A stretch of DNA of 64,000 nucleotides from Meandrina meandrites (taxonomy: Eukaryota > Cnidaria > Anthozoa > Scleractinia > Meandrinidae), in contig OY855903.1 of the NCBI GenBank assembly GCA_963693305.1, positions 20,338,255-20,402,254 of the forward strand. The letters are read 5' to 3'. Below the pieces are notes generated by a model. It ran no database searches and had not been told where the DNA came from. It saw only the letters and a program-made list of their open reading frames with translations. Positions 36,250-49,779 of the stretch are shown one piece after another; position 1 is the first letter of the stretch, and every line of letters begins with the position of its first letter. Made by a program: the position numbers and the translations under genes.

Positions 36250-38290
36250 TTTTCCACAACGCAAAATAGTCGTAAAAATGGGGCCTGGCTTAAAGGGGAG
36301 TAGGAGTGAACCTATTAGAGGGAGGAGAGCCGGGAGGTTCACAATTGGCTGGAAGGTCGCCTGGAACACAGCGAAATCCCGATTTCTCGAACCTCCCAAG
36401 AAACGAAAGTTCGTTCGAGAAATCGGAAGTTCCGAGAGAAGTCAGGAGTATAATTGCATTGTTTAACTGAGTAAAGCACATCTAACAGAAAAGACTATTT
36501 GGTTCGAGTCATCGAAAAGTTCCAGAAATCGAGGGTTCGGAAAATTGGGATTTCACTGTATACCATATGTCACGATTCTGTCGCTCGTAGTAAGTCTCGT
36601 CTTTCTGTGAAACTAAACTAAGATCAAACTGAGCTCGATTTTGATATCTTTTATCATCTGAATTAAACGGGAAATCCAGAAATGTTCAACACCAAATAAT
36701 AAATTACACAACCTCCTAAAATCCAACTGTTAAATTTTAATAAATTGGACCAAGATGGTTATAGTCGTGAAACAAAGCCTCCGTTGACCATTGTGTCACT
36801 TTTATTGTGTCATTTTCATTGGATATTGCTGAATAGCTGTCAATACCGAGTTGTCAGGAGTGTCAGTAATGAGCTATTCAGTAAAAACAATGGATACAAG
36901 GTCAATAACCAACTGGAAAGAGCAAGAACTTTACGTCATGAAAAATATTGGGAAAAAATATTCTGGCGAACACAGCGAGCAGTTTGCTCGCTTTTAATTT
37001 CATTGTAATAGAGTTTTGGTACTGTTTTATTAAGGAATATTTCTTTGTTGTCGCTGCTGACGGTCTCGAGGGAATTCGAAAAGCGAACACAAATATATAT
37101 TCAATATGTTATGGTGCGTGGCCTGCACTCGCTTTCAAGAGAATAAGAAATGGACTTGGAAGACTGAAGCTTGGCGCGCTTACGGCAGTTAAACCAACAG
37201 AATCAAGCAAATCCAGAGATTATTTTTTTCATCTGTGGCATGAAAACCAGCCGAGCATAAGCAGGTAAGAAAGTTTCCTTACACAACACAAGTGGAAAAG
37301 TATATTCACATTAGTAATAAACAGAATGAAGTTTATATCTCTATATTGTTTTAACAGTAATTTTCTCAACTGATTCAAACTGACTCGGAATATTAGTTAG
37401 GCAAAATCCACTTGTCTATTCGCGCTATCGGTTGACACTTTTCAAGTACGTCTACATCTTGTAAGAAATTCGCGCATTTGATATTGTTGTCGAATTTAAA
37501 ATATTAGGACATGGGTTGCTGGTTTCACAGTTTCAGGAAAAAACCTTCCACAGTTTCTCATTTTCTATTTGCATTTCGTTTTATAAATTACTTGCCTTTA
37601 TTTCATTTCATATACATTTCGCTTCCCAGTTGTATCAGTTCCCCAAATCGACCGGCATAAATAACTGAAATTATCAATTAGTACAACTGGTAATAATTAT
37701 GCACAATCAAGGTTGAATCTTTATTATTTTTATTCATGCTAATAAAACAAAGCTTCGATAAAGAATTTATCATGTTCTTGGTGGCCTTCAAATCCTTTCA
37801 TCCAAAAAATTTATTAAGCAGAGCTCGCGTCAGGGTCGCTTTTTCTAGGAACTTGTATCGATATAAAATTATTTTTGGTAGACTAATAAAGGATCGTTCA
37901 AGGCAGTTTTGTTGAGACATTGATATAGGTATTCAAATTTTTGGACCGACAAATTGTATGGTGACCTTTTGCAACTTGTTAAAAAATCAGAATTCGAATC
38001 GCACTAAATTGCAAACGCTTTTTGGTGAACCAAATCCAAAATGGTGAAAGGCCTGATGAAAATAATCTTATTTTGAACATTCTGTAGTAACAAACATGTT
38101 CGCTTAAATTGTCATGCATTATTGTCCAAGTGTTTCATCGTTTCTGCTATTACTGCATCAAACTGCAACTCATACTTTGTGTAAAATAGTCGCAGGCACG
38201 AAGAGACCTTCGATTTGTGTACGAGAATTAATTAGAGACCTGTCCTCCTAATTAAACCACAGCTGTTTCACCTATAATTGCATAAACAGT
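36250..38290. repeat. Partial extra duplication unit between units 1 and 2
   Basis: It begins with the end of the minisatellite and the Tigger-like remnant (CCCGATTTCTCGAACCTCC at 36,380). It continues through the X segment (CATAAGCAG|GTAAGA, donor at 37,265), then jumps near 38,000 to the 3'-flank block found after genes D and E (GATGAAAATAATSTTATTTT). Segments Y, Z and the gene are missing, so it is an internally deleted unit. Confidence 0.6.
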
Positions 38291-38322
38291 AGAAAGAAGC
38301 GAAATCTCTTCTTTGCCTTACC

Positions 38323-38641
38323 CATTCTCGTCCCCATAGCCCTTTTCGCTTCTCTTAGCCGGCGGGGCCTTGGCACGAGAAACGAAGGGCTCTGGGGGCA
38401 CAGGATTTCCACTCCTAGATTCAAGGACTTCCGGTCTTCATGTATGCAGTCGTGATGTTTCTAAAGACTCTGTGGGACAGTCATGGCGGTTTTTACTTCC
38501 GATCAAGATTTCTTTGTTTCAAACAGCCAATCAAAAAAATTCGAATTAATTCAAAAACCCTGTGTCCCCAGAGCCCTTCGTTTCTCGTGCCAAGACCCCA
38601 GTCGGCTAAGAGAAGCGAAAAGGGCTATGGGGACGAGAATG
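38323..38641. mobile_element. MITE with about 80-bp inverted termini and 9-bp target duplication, unit 2 only
   Basis: The termini CATTCTCGTCCCCATAGCCC and GGGCTATGGGGACGAGAATG extend as inverted repeats of roughly 80 bases with few differences. TGCCTTACC flanks both sides (38,314-38,322 and 38,642-38,650). Unit 3 carries the uninterrupted empty site TGCCTTACCATTCTCG at about 47,754. Long termini with a 9-bp target duplication fit a Mutator-like non-autonomous element. Confidence 0.85.
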
Positions 38642-38650
38642 TGCCTTACC

Positions 38651-39095
38651 ATTCTCGAAGGGATCTGGGGCGAGACAAAAAATGCTGCGATAATATTAGA
38701 GCAAAGAGAGGGCGCAGAGGATTGCACGAGACGAAAGTAGACAATGAATTGGGGCGAAACCAGGAGCACATTAATGTGCTCCTGGCGAAACTAAGGAGGA
38801 GGACAGAGCGAGGGGAATTGGGGCGAGACAAAAATGGGGCTATAATATGAGAACAAGGAGAGGGCGGAGAGATCGGGGCCAGATTATAAAGAGGAGAGAG
38901 GGAGAGGGGAATTGGGGCGAGAGAAAAAGTAATCCAGAGGAGTGGGGCTAGGCTAAAACGGGAGGAATGGGAGAGGAGAATAGGGACAAGTCAGAGAATG
39001 GGGCGTGGCTTAAAGGCGGACGAGAAAGTGAGGGGAATAGGAGCGAGGCAAAAGGAGGCTGCGGGAGTGGGAGTGAAGTTAACAGAGGGAGGGTA
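38651..39095. repeat. Purine-rich minisatellite of unit 2
   Basis: Degenerate copies of GAATTGGGGCGAGACAAAAA related to the array at 24.05 kb, shorter and more scrambled. The Tigger-like remnant with CCTGATTTCTCGAACCTCC follows from about 39,110. Confidence 0.75.
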
Positions 39096-42000
39096 GGAGA
39101 ATGACAATATGGCTCAAAGGTCGCCTGTAACAACAGTGGAATCCTGATTTCTCGAACCTCCAAGCGAAACGAAAATTGGTTTCAGTTATCCAGGGTAAAA
39201 TTACAGTGTTTGACTGAGTGAAATAGATCCAAGGTAAACGAATTTTGGTTCGAAGAGGCTCGGTATACCATATATCGAGATTTTTTCGCTCGTAGTAAGT
39301 CTCGTGTTTCAGCAACTAAACTACAAAGGTCGAACAGCAAGTCCAGCCTGTTTTCGGGTTATTAACGAAAAGGCATTTGCCACTTAATCGAATTCTTGAC
39401 CGTATTGAAAATAAATTAAACTAGGCTCAATTTTGATATCTTCAATAACCAACGGAATTAAACAGCAGTTCCGAGAATGTTCAACATCAAATCAATAAAT
39501 TATAAACAACCTCCTAAAATTCAACAGTTAATGTTGAATAAATAAGGAACAAGGAGATTATTATAGTAAACAAAGTCTCCGTTGACCATTGTGTCACTTT
39601 TTACTTTTGGAAATTATTTGACGTTTGAAGTGAAGAAACCTCTTTTACTGGATATTCATTGGATATTGCTGATAGCTGTCAATAACGAGTTGTCAGGAGT
39701 GTCAGTTATGAGCTATTAAAAACAATGGATACAAGGTCAATAACCAACTGGAAAGAACAAGAACCTTACGTCATCAAAAACACTGGGAAAAAAATAATAT
39801 TGCGAGCACAGCGAGCGAGTTAATTTAATTGTAAAAGAGTTTTGTTTTGTTGTTTGTCTGCTGAAAGATTGCGTGGAAATTTAAAATACGACTGGCAAAT
39901 ATACATGCAATGTGTTATGACGTGTGGTCTCCATTTGCTTTCAAGAGAATGAGAAATGGACTTGGAAGAAATTTGGCTCACGGGAAGATAAACCAACAGA
40001 CTCAAGCACCTCCAGCGATCAGTCCGTGGCATGGAAATCAGCCGAGCACAAGCAGGTAAAGAACGCTTCCTTACACAAGTTCAGGCAAGCGGTTGTTTAT
40101 CGCAAAAAATATTCCCGTTAGCAATAAATAGAATGATGTTTAATGTCTATAATATTGTTTTCAACAGTCAACAACTGAAAATTCTCTCAACTGATTTAAA
40201 CTGACTCGGATTTTTAGTCAGGCCAAATCTTACTTATATGAGCGTTTATCATTTTCGCCCTATCGGCTGGTACTTTTCAAGCACATCTACATCTCGTACG
40301 GTAAGAAATTTTAATTTGCTCATTTGATGAGACATTGACAAAGGTATTCAAATTTTTGGACTGACAAGGTGTATGGTGACCTTTTGTCACTTTGCTAACA
40401 ATAATTATTTCGCTTTTAGAATTATGTACCTCATAATTCGCTCTCGATCCACCTTAGGAGATTTTGCCATCATCATTTTCCATATCACAGAACGGTTCTT
40501 AGGCCCTATCAAATTCAATTGAAAGTGAAAACTGCAAAATAAGAACTGTTCACGGGTTGTTAAACAAACCCAAACAGTATCGAGAATCAAAACAATCATT
40601 CAAGAATTCAAGAATTAACTAACGTAACGCTAATGATATTTACACATTAGTGTAGCTGACCAGATCTGTATACTTTATTGCTTGTATCATGAAGTTTCCA
40701 GCCCACCAAACAATTTGTAGCTGAGCTATCGCTACACTTGATCTAAATTCGCAAGCAAAATGACAACAATATAACAAGTGTCAGAGAAACATGAAAGGTT
40801 GCTCAGTCTGCTGCCAAAAATAAAGTATTCAAGATGGACTGTCTAACTGGCCTGCATGGGAATCAAACTTCAATAAACACTACATCATGTAAATATGACC
40901 TGTTTTCTAATCCATTCAATATCCTCTTGAAATGCTCTCGCCTTTTAGTGACGGAGTCTCAATAAAAGGGGAACCGTTATTTAGAAACTACTGTATCTCT
41001 GTCCACGAATGTTTACACTAGCAGTATTAATAGATGTAATTATTAACGAAAAACTAAGTCATTCCTGTGGCAAAGGCTTTGGGAATATGTCTAACACACA
41101 AAAGAACGGGAATTTGAATTGTTGTTACCCGGCTTTTCCCTTTCAAAATCATTTTTTTTTCTGCAGCTTTTTAGTTTTGTTCAGAATTATGTGTGTATCA
41201 TCAGTAAGACAGCAAAACGTGACAAACACATTAAGACCATAGAATAACGCTTCATCCCATTGGATAAATCTACGGCTACACAAAACTGTTTTAACGAATG
41301 GCATTACCTGTTAGAATGAACCTTGAATTTTCAGCATTACGTCATAAACTTGTTTTTACTAGAACTTCTCTAAGCAAAGAAGAACGAAAAAGTTGGTTGG
41401 TTTGAAGAAGAAGAAGAAGAAGAAGAAGAAGAAGAAGAAGAAGAAGAAGAAGAAAACATTTTGCTTGAATTCTGAAAGCAAGAAATAAAGATACAAGAGG
41501 CTGACGGTGTAAGCTTGCATTTTAGCTCGACTGGTTATTTGTCTTTATGCTTTACTAGTTTTGATATTTAGTCTCACACTTGTTTTTCTTTGCTACCGTT
41601 TAGTTTTCTGCTGTTTACTCTCGGACAAAACCAGGACGCTGATTTACTTTTCTTTTTATTTCAAAGGTAAAAGATTTTGATAATTTATTTTTAATCGAGT
41701 TTAATGTTCAGATGACTCGCTAAATGCTCGTCTGAAGTGTTGTGTGTGTGCAATTTATCAACCTCTCTTTAACCGAGAAATTATCAGCAATACTGAAATC
41801 ATGTTCACATTCGTGAACAATTTTATATGAAGGAAAGATCATCACTTTCAACACACGGCTTAAATGTCACAGAAAAAAATGAGCCATTCATTGACCATTT
41901 TTAATAAAAGATCAGCCGTAAAGTTGTAGCTTATAGCATTCGCAGGTTTAACAAGGTTTTGTATAGCTGTATATAAAAACCCAGACGATAACTTGATGTT

Positions 42001-44340
42001 CCCAAAAGGTCCAGTTTTTACTTAGCTTTTATTTCTCGGGAAGAGAAATCTTATCTTAATAAAACCAAGCCAGCTTAAAGATAGAAAATTTGTGAGTTTA
42101 TGTTTGTTCGCGATTAATTTTGAAAGTAATTCAGCGTAACTGCTTTGTGATGCTAACTTAGTGGCACAGAAGGAAGAAAATTATGGGCAATAACATAACA
42201 TTTCGCTTTTCGCTGTAAGCAAAGCCGTCCATAGACCTTTGTAGCAAGGAGACTACCAGAAAGAAAAGGAACTGTTTTGCGTTCTTCGAATAAACTTTAT
42301 CAACAAGAACTCAAAATTAAATTAATTCGCGATCCAAATGCGTCAAAAGCATATTCTCAAATATCGAGGAAATATGCATATATATTCTTTGTAGACCACT
42401 GAACCACGAGCGAAGATCCGAAATTTTTATAAGTGAACGCAAAAAACTCGGGTAAAGGCTAAGTTATTCTTAAAACATGATGATTCAATGAAAATAAATT
42501 ATACACAAGGAAATACATGGATACAGAGGTGATCATACGGTTGTTATGTCGTTTTTCTCTTGAGGGTTCTTGTTATAAAATAATCCCCTCTTGGTTAAAT
42601 TTATCTCTCGTTCATATGGATGTTCTTATAAACAAATTAAAGCTTAACTCGTATTTCAGCATTTACCTGGAAAAAAGAAACGATATTTTATTTCAAGTGT
42701 TCATTTCGCTCAAATCAGTTGTAGGAAAAGTAAACGTGGCACACAAAGCATGATCGATAGAAGGCTTTATCCTATTGGCCAAATCCACGAATAAACATTA
42801 AACAACGCCTTCTGGCCAATAGCATTACGTTTCAGAATATATGTTGTTTTACAAGCGCAGCTTGTTCTGACGAGTAACTCATTAAACAAACAAGGAAGAA
42901 ATTTAACTTACTTTGAAAGAAGCACAGTTAACATATTTAAGGTTCTGATCATCGACAATAAGGATTCAAGAAACTGATGATGTAAGTTGTCATTTTGCTT
43001 TGGCTATTTTGTTTTTCAATCCTTTGCTCGCTTTAATATTAGATCTCACGCTTGTTTTTCTTAATTTGGCCGTTTAGCTTTCTATTTCCGTCAATCCAGA
43101 CGCTGAGTTACTTCAAAGGTAAATAACCTTTAGATATATTTCACAGTATAAATAATGTTCATGCACTTGTTATGGCAAAATGCTTCCAAAGGTTTAATTA
43201 AAGGAAGGAATATTAGAAAAACACTGAAATTGAAACTCAAGAACAATAAAATTAATTATATAGAAAAAGTTCATTTTGCGCGAAATAATACCTTGTTTAA
43301 TTTGATTATTTTTTATTCGAACGTGATATCTTCGAAGTCAAGCTAAGAACGATTCAAAAAAGATGTTAACCTCGTGCCGTGAACTAGTTGATCAGAGAAA
43401 CACTTTCAAATTTGAAACTCAGGAATATACTAATTTACAGACAAAAGTCCATTACACCATCAAATTAGGCTCTCCATTCCTTGAGCCACATTTTTGTGAG
43501 AAGAAATGTACTTTCAGTTAAAAAACCAAGATAAACGATGAACAATTCAAGGCTTTCAAAATTTGTTCGCGATTTGTGCAATCGCTTTCCAGCACGTCAA
43601 AAGGAATAGCAACACGACTTTTAGCATAAACGTCCTCGGCTTTTTGCTAATTTGAGAGCATCCACCACATGCAGAGCAACTAAATAAAGTGTTAGTTATA
43701 ATTCAAACTTAGCAAAGTAAGACATAGCTGACGAAAAAAAAAGAAATTATGCTCGACCGTTTTGCGCCAACCAGAACTCAAATATACCCGATAATTGGTT
43801 AAAAAGCTTTGTGTGAGTATTTGCGATACGAAATACCGGTCGAGATCATATATAAGCAGATTTACAGAATAATGGATTAAATTTTGTCATCATTTTTTCA
43901 TGCAGTCCACATTGAATTAGAGTGTTATGTTACATGCTGCAAGTACTGCTTTAATTCTCCAAGTCAGTTCGGAAATGAGTACCAAAGTGCAACGTTTGGT
44001 TTTTTTATTTCTTATTTTCATTGGTCAAAATAATATGACTGCTTGTTTTGTCGGTATGTAGCCAACCTTTGAGCGCGTCTGATTAACGTGTCACTAATCA
44101 CAACAAAGCAAAGCAAATACAAAATAAAAGAGTGCATGTCATTGGTTAATCTGGAATTGACCTATCCAATGAGGCTGCTCGTCTTATTTGTAATTTGTGT
44201 ACGTAATCAACCCTCGAACGCGAACTAACGTGTCACTTATTACAACAATGAAATAGTGCGTCATTGGATGATTCAGAATTGATCCAGCCAATAAAACTGC
44301 CCCTATTATTTTTGCGTTCTGACACGTAACCATGATCAAA
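39096..44340. repeat. Non-coding body of duplication unit 2
   Basis: Collinear with the other units. Exon-like segments: X donor at 40,056; Y 41,604-41,666 (63 nt, enlarged by an internal insertion); Z 43,078-43,118 (41 nt). It contains the expanded GAA tract. No protein-coding gene was recognised. Confidence 0.7.
41404..41453. repeat. (GAA)n expansion, about 16 units
   Basis: The homologous site holds only three to four GAA units in units 1, 3 and 4 (near 27,311, 51,881 and 61,178). Unit 2 has therefore expanded the tract since duplication. Confidence 0.9.
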
Positions 44341-44370
44341 ACACGTTTTAACGGGAAATTCGTTTACTAG

Positions 44371-44435
44371 AGAGATAAAAAGCTCGGACATCATTGTTGT
44401 ATCATTTTCCTTCAGTTGATACCAACAGGAACAAG
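44371..44435 (+). promoter_or_regulatory. Promoter and 5'UTR exon of CTHRC1-like gene D
   Basis: A TATA-like GAGATAAAAAG at about 44,372 is followed by a leader that ends CAACAGGAACAAG|GTAGGA (intron from 44,436). The acceptor is the CACAG or GTCAG just before the ATG at 44,847. The same arrangement is conserved upstream of gene E. Confidence 0.5.
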
Positions 44436-44846
44436 GTAGGAACGTTTAACAAACTAAGCTTGATAACTGAATGTTAGCGGAATATAATTTGGGTTTGCTC
44501 TTGTTGCTAAATTTTATAAGAACTCCTCATAATTTCCTTAATTTTGCAACCAAGAAAATACTGTATCATTCTTAGTCAGTTTATAGCTTTTTTTCTGATC
44601 AGTGTATTTCAATCATACGAATAACAAGAAAAAATGTGGAAATACCAAATTCATTTTGTTAATGCACTGTACTGGTAAAAATCAGCCAACATTTTCGAAA
44701 AAAAAAAATCGCATATCGCAGTAAATGTGAACACACAATTAGAAGCATTATCCCAAAAAGTTTCCTTTACTCTGAGTATCTATCATCATTATTTACCTCT
44801 GATATCATATTTTTCATATCCAGCACAGGTCAGAAGATAACCGAAG

Positions 44847-46284
44847 ATGGCGCTATCTCGTATGAACGTTTCGCCGACCATCATGTTATGTTTGCTGATT
44901 TTACCGCTGATCACCTTGTGCTATGCGGCAAATAACAACAGCAGCGGCAAACCAAGTGCAAACATGGTAAGTTCATTTGCGCTTTCTTTCAAACTTTTCC
45001 CAGTTAATAAATGTTTGTGGTATGCTGAAGTATAAAAAACTTCTTGAAATGCAGAAATAAATAAATTGAAATTAGAAGAAATCGCTCGATATCTACAAGC
45101 AAAATATCAATGACTTTTAACAGCACTACAACAAAATGGAAATAATACGTTTTTTTCTTTCTGCTTTCTACAATTAGGGTACTCAACAGTTTCCTTATGG
45201 ACCATGTAGTTATGGTGCTTGCGTTTGTGCACCTGGAATCCCAGGTATCCCAGGGAGCCCTGGACCAGCGGGACCAGCAGGTGTTGCGGGTTCTCCCGGT
45301 CCTCAAGGATCCACGGGACCACGAGGAGATAAAGGCGACGCAGGCAAACAAGGAGGTGAAGGCCCGCAAGGCCTCAAGGGACCTCCAGGGACATTGGGAT
45401 CTCAAGGGTCCACAGGCCCAGCGGGTCCAAGAGGAACCAAGGGTGACGTAGGTGCTAAAGGAAGTCAAGGCTCTCCTGGACAACAGGGACCTCCAGGGAA
45501 CTTTGGAAGTAACTGGAAACAGTGCGTGTTTAAAAACCTCAACGACGGAAAGGACACTGGATTGATCAAGGTAAATATTAAAAAAGCATCCTTCATTCAA
45601 CGTGGAGCCTATAAGTTTTGTTACAGCTGGATCGATCGCAAAGGTGTATGACAACCCAAGACAAAAAGTGAAAACGTCGTTGAGCCCACAACAAAACTAA
45701 GGGGTGCTAAGAAACGAAATTTTGTGGCATAAAACATAGTAATAAATATAATCTCGAATTTTCAAGTCTACCATGACTTTTCTAAAGTTGTACTGAAATA
45801 TTTTTCATGGTTTTTATCTTTTCGTGATCACGGTAGTGTGGTCAACTTGAAGCTGTCTCTAATTTACTAGACTAGCATTTTTTTTACTCTGATTCCTAAA
45901 AGTTGATCTTTTTTAATTCTATAGGAATGTGTTTTCAAGAAAAAGTCAGACAAAACGGCACTGCGTGTCTTCTGGAATGGCAACCTTCGCCTCTATAACT
46001 GCCATGGTTGCTGCAGGCGATGGTATTTCACATTCAATGGCGCTGAGTGCTCGGCTCCGGCGGCTATTGATGGTGTGGTCTACATGGTGCATGGAAATGG
46101 CGCCAAAAAGGATTTGCACCGCCCACGTCAAATCGAAGGAGTGTGTGAGAAAGTCCACAAGGGGGTCGTGCGCGTGGGATTCTGGGTCGGTAACTGTGCT
46201 GGTTACGGATCTGCTGACGCATACACAGGCTGGAACTCAGTGTCCCGGATCTACGTGGAAGAAGTACCACCCCCACAGGCTTAA
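44847..46284 (+). CDS. CTHRC1-like secreted short collagen (gene D)
   Basis: Exons 44,847-44,966, 45,178-45,570 and 45,925-46,284 (TAA), all phase 0, give about 290 aa. Order: signal peptide (about 1-28), [11 protein letters not shown] linker, an N segment [17 protein letters not shown] with two closely spaced cysteines after the first, about 31 Gly-X-Y triplets, [17 protein letters not shown], then the CTHRC1 C-terminal domain with all eight expected cysteines (WKQC, EC, NC, CC, EC, VC, NC). The collagen stretch is much longer than in vertebrate CTHRC1, which I recall as about 12 triplets. Exon borders match genes C and E exactly. The long antisense open frame over exon 2 is a shadow caused by the GGN-rich collagen codons. 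Probably an extracellular matrix or Wnt-modulating protein; the role in this animal is inferred. Confidence 0.92.
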
Positions 46285-46549
46285 AAGAAGCGTATTCTGA
46301 AACATTTTTGTAAGAGGGTTAGACTCAGTTAAACTAAGGCGCTTTACAGTTTACTGTGAACAGAATAATCATTAAGAAATCTCAGTGATAAACGGTTATT
46401 AAAAACGGTTTTATGTGTGTGGTAAGCAAACAGGCTGATCAAAGTTGAGAGAAATTCCGATAATCTTGGGAATTCAGGCTACTAGGTCATGTTCTTGAAC
46501 GATGTAGAGCATAAAGTAACGATTTCTGTAACAGTACGGGGAATACGCA

Positions 46550-46555
46550 AATAAA
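46550..46555 (+). terminator. Polyadenylation signal of gene D
   Basis: AATAAA in the same conserved context as after genes C and E. Confidence 0.6.
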
Positions 46556-47767
46556 GGCCAGGTAATTAGTACCTAAGAAGTGTGTGGTGTGAATTTGTTC
46601 AGAGTAACGTTTCGCTCATTTTCTTATTGCAGTCAAGTTGCAGGTTCTTGAAAGTTCTTTTATCCATAGAATCTGCTGGAGCAAAAGCCATCGTTTGGCA
46701 AGACGGAGTCACACAACTAAACATTAAAACAAATTCTGGACTGAGTTTTTTACAAAAAAAAAACATCCACGAAAGAGTTTCAGTTACACAAATATAAGAA
46801 AGAATGCCGGTCAAACTTAAAATGTTAGATGCATGTCTTATGTTCCATTGCACAAGGTCGGCCAGGGGGGGGGGGGGTATACCAATATACATGAAAACTT
46901 GTACCCAGTATACCCAGAATTTCCCCTTAAAATCATGCAAAATACCAAAATTTGGAAAAACACAGTGCACTTTATACCCATGAAAGGCCCAATTTTTGTG
47001 TAAAAATACTGTATACCTAATTTAAAATCCCCCTGTATACCGTACACCTAACACCCCTATACCCAAAAATGAACCAAAAATGAAGCTACTGCGTTAAGAG
47101 GATTAGAATTCGAGACATTTTTGTTTTGTTTTTAACTATCTTTTACAAAGTTATGTACCGATGATGGAGCGTGTTATAAACGTTTCGGGTCTGCGCCCCG
47201 GGGTTTATCAATGGACAATTGAATTGGACGTGTGAGTGTCACTGAAGCCCTAAAACACTCAGGTCCTGTGAAAACCAATAGCTATTATTTGGTTTTCACT
47301 AGCGACATAAGCACAAGCATAAGCAAGGACAGCGGCGACCTTTTGTCACTTTCATTAGCTGAAGGCAGATTCTTTCCTATACGTGAGCAGACGCTAAGGG
47401 TTCACAATACAACGGAGCAATCTGATTGTTTTAAGCACTTTATAAATTGCGAAAGCTTTTTGGTGAACCAGATCAAGAATGGTAAAAGACCTGATGAAAA
47501 TAATGTTATTTTGAACATTCTGTAGTAACAAACATGTTCGCTTAAATTGTCACGCATTATTGTCCAAGTGTTTCATCGTTTCTGCTATGACTGCTTTAAA
47601 CTGCTGCTCATACTTCGTGTAAAATAGTCGTAGGCACGAAGCGACCTTCGATTTGTGTACGAGATTTAATTAGAGACCTCTCTTCCTAATTAAACCACAG
47701 CTGTTTCTCCTATAATTGCATAAACAGTAGAAAGAAGCGAAATCTCTTCTTTGCCTTACCATTCTCG
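46556..47767. repeat. 3' flank of unit 2
   Basis: Collinear with 57,155-58,360 in unit 3. It contains a 13-base-class G run near 46,866, a stretch of repeated TATACCCAGTATACCC steps, and a conserved block with CACTAGCGACATAAGCACAAG that resembles the TTCCCACTAG MITE ends at 1.3 kb. The 97-codon open frame at 47,232 is conserved in length at 57,823 but resembles no protein I know. Confidence 0.6.
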
Positions 47768-48185
47768 AAGGGATCTGGGGCGAGACAAAAATGCTGCGAT
47801 GATATTAGGGCAAAGAGAAGGCGCCGAGGATAGCACGAGACGAAAGTAAGACAATGAATTGGGGCGAAACTAAGGAGGAGGACAGAGCGAGGGGAATTGG
47901 GGCGAGACAGAAATGGGGCTATAATATGAGAACAAGGAGAGGGTGGAGAGATTGGGACCAGATTATAAAGAGGAGAGAGGGCGAGGGAAATTGGGGCGAG
48001 AGAAAAAGTAATCCAGAGGAGTGGGGCTAGGCTAAAACGGGAGGAATGGGGAGGAGAATAGGGACAAGTCAGAGAATGGGCCGTGGCTTAAAGGCAGAGG
48101 AGAGAGTGAGGGGAATAGGAGCGAGGCAAAAGGAGGCTAAGGGAATGGGAGTGAAGTTAACAGAGAGAGGAGGAAGACAATATGG
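47768..48185. repeat. Purine-rich minisatellite of unit 3
   Basis: Same motif family as at 24.05, 38.65 and 58.4 kb, followed by the Tigger-like remnant from about 48,205. Confidence 0.75.
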
Positions 48186-49779
48186 CTGAAAGGTCGCCTG
48201 GAACTACAGTCACTGTGGAATCCTGATTTCTCGAACCTCCAAGCGAAACGAAAATTGGTTTAAGTTATCAAGGGTAAAATTACATTGTTTGACTGAGTGA
48301 AGTAAATCCATGGTTAAAGGAATTTTGGTTCAAGTTATCGAAGAAGCTCGAGAAATCGGGATTTAACTCGGTATACAATATGTCGCGATTTTATCCCTCG
48401 TAGTAAGTCTCGTGTTTTAAGCACAACTTAACTACAAAGGTCGAACAGCAAGTCCAGCCTGTTTTCGGGTTATTAACGAAAAGGCATTTGCCACTTAATC
48501 GAATTCCTGACCGTATTGAAAATAAATTAAACTAGGCTCAATTTTGATATCTTCAATAACCAACGTAATTAAATAGCAGTTCCGAGAATGTTCAACATCA
48601 AATCAATAAATTATAAACAACCTCCTAAAATTCAACAGTTAATGTTGAATAAATAAGGAACAAGGAGATTATTATGGTAAACAAAGTCTCCGTTGACCAT
48701 AATGTCACTTTTTATATTTGGAAATTATTTGACGTTTGAAGTAAAGAAACCTCTTTTACTGGATATTCATTGGATATTGCTAATAGCTGTCAATACCGAG
48801 TTGTCAGGAGTGTCAGTTATGAGCTATTAAAAACAATGGATACGAGGTCAATAACCAACTGGAAACAACATGAACCTTACGTCATGAAAAATATTGGGAA
48901 AAAATAATCTTGCGAGCACAGCGAGCAGTTTGCTCGCTTTAAATTTAATTGTAAAAGAGTTTTGTTTTGTTGTTTATTTGCTGATAGATTGCGTGGAAAT
49001 TTGAAATACGACTGGGAAATATATATGCAATGTGTTATGACGTGTGACCTGCATTTGCTTTCAAGAGAATTAGAAATGGACTTGGAAGAAATTTGGCGCG
49101 CTCAAAGATAAACCAACAGACTCAAGCACCTCCAGCGATCAGTTCGTGGCATGGAAATCAGACGAGCACAAGTAGGTAAAGAACGCTTCCTTACACAAGT
49201 TCAGGCAAGTGGTTGTTTATCGCAAAAAATATTCCCGTTAGCAATAAATAGAATGATGTTTAATGTCTATAATATTTTTTTCAACAGTCAACAACTTTGA
49301 AAATTTTCTCAACTGATTTAAATTGACTCGGATTTTTAGTCAGGCCAAATCTTACTTAAATGAGCGTTTATCATTTTCGCGCTATCGGCTGATACTTTTC
49401 AAGCGCATCTATTTCTCGAACGGTAAGAAATTCGCTCATTTGATAATTGGTGTCTTAAACGATAAGACATGGGTTGCTGGTATTCCAATTTCAGGAAAAA
49501 CTTTCCATAGTTTCTCTTTGTATTTTGTTTTATAAATTACTGGCCGGTTAAAAATTTGTACGTCCGGTGGTTTCAGTTCCTCAAATCCACCGGCATAAAT
49601 AACTGAAATTATCAATAAGTACTAAATACTTATGCACTATCAAAATTCAATCTTTATTATTTATACTGATGCTAATAAAACAAAGCTTCGGTAAAGAATT
49701 TTTCACGTTCTTTGTGGCCTTCAAATCCTTTCATCCGAGTAATATATTTATCTTAAAATTAATTTTTGGTAGATTAATG

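Noticed and set aside
45004..45654. Long antisense open frame (216 codons) over gene D exon 2, and similar ones over C and E
   Set aside because: It mirrors the Gly-X-Y codons of the collagen exon; GGN-rich sense codons rarely give antisense stops. It continues into intron with no domain.
47232..47525. 97-codon frame conserved at 57,823
   Set aside because: Both copies are recent duplicates and the frame overlaps a MITE-like ACTAGCGACATAAGC block; no start context, domain or signal supports a gene.
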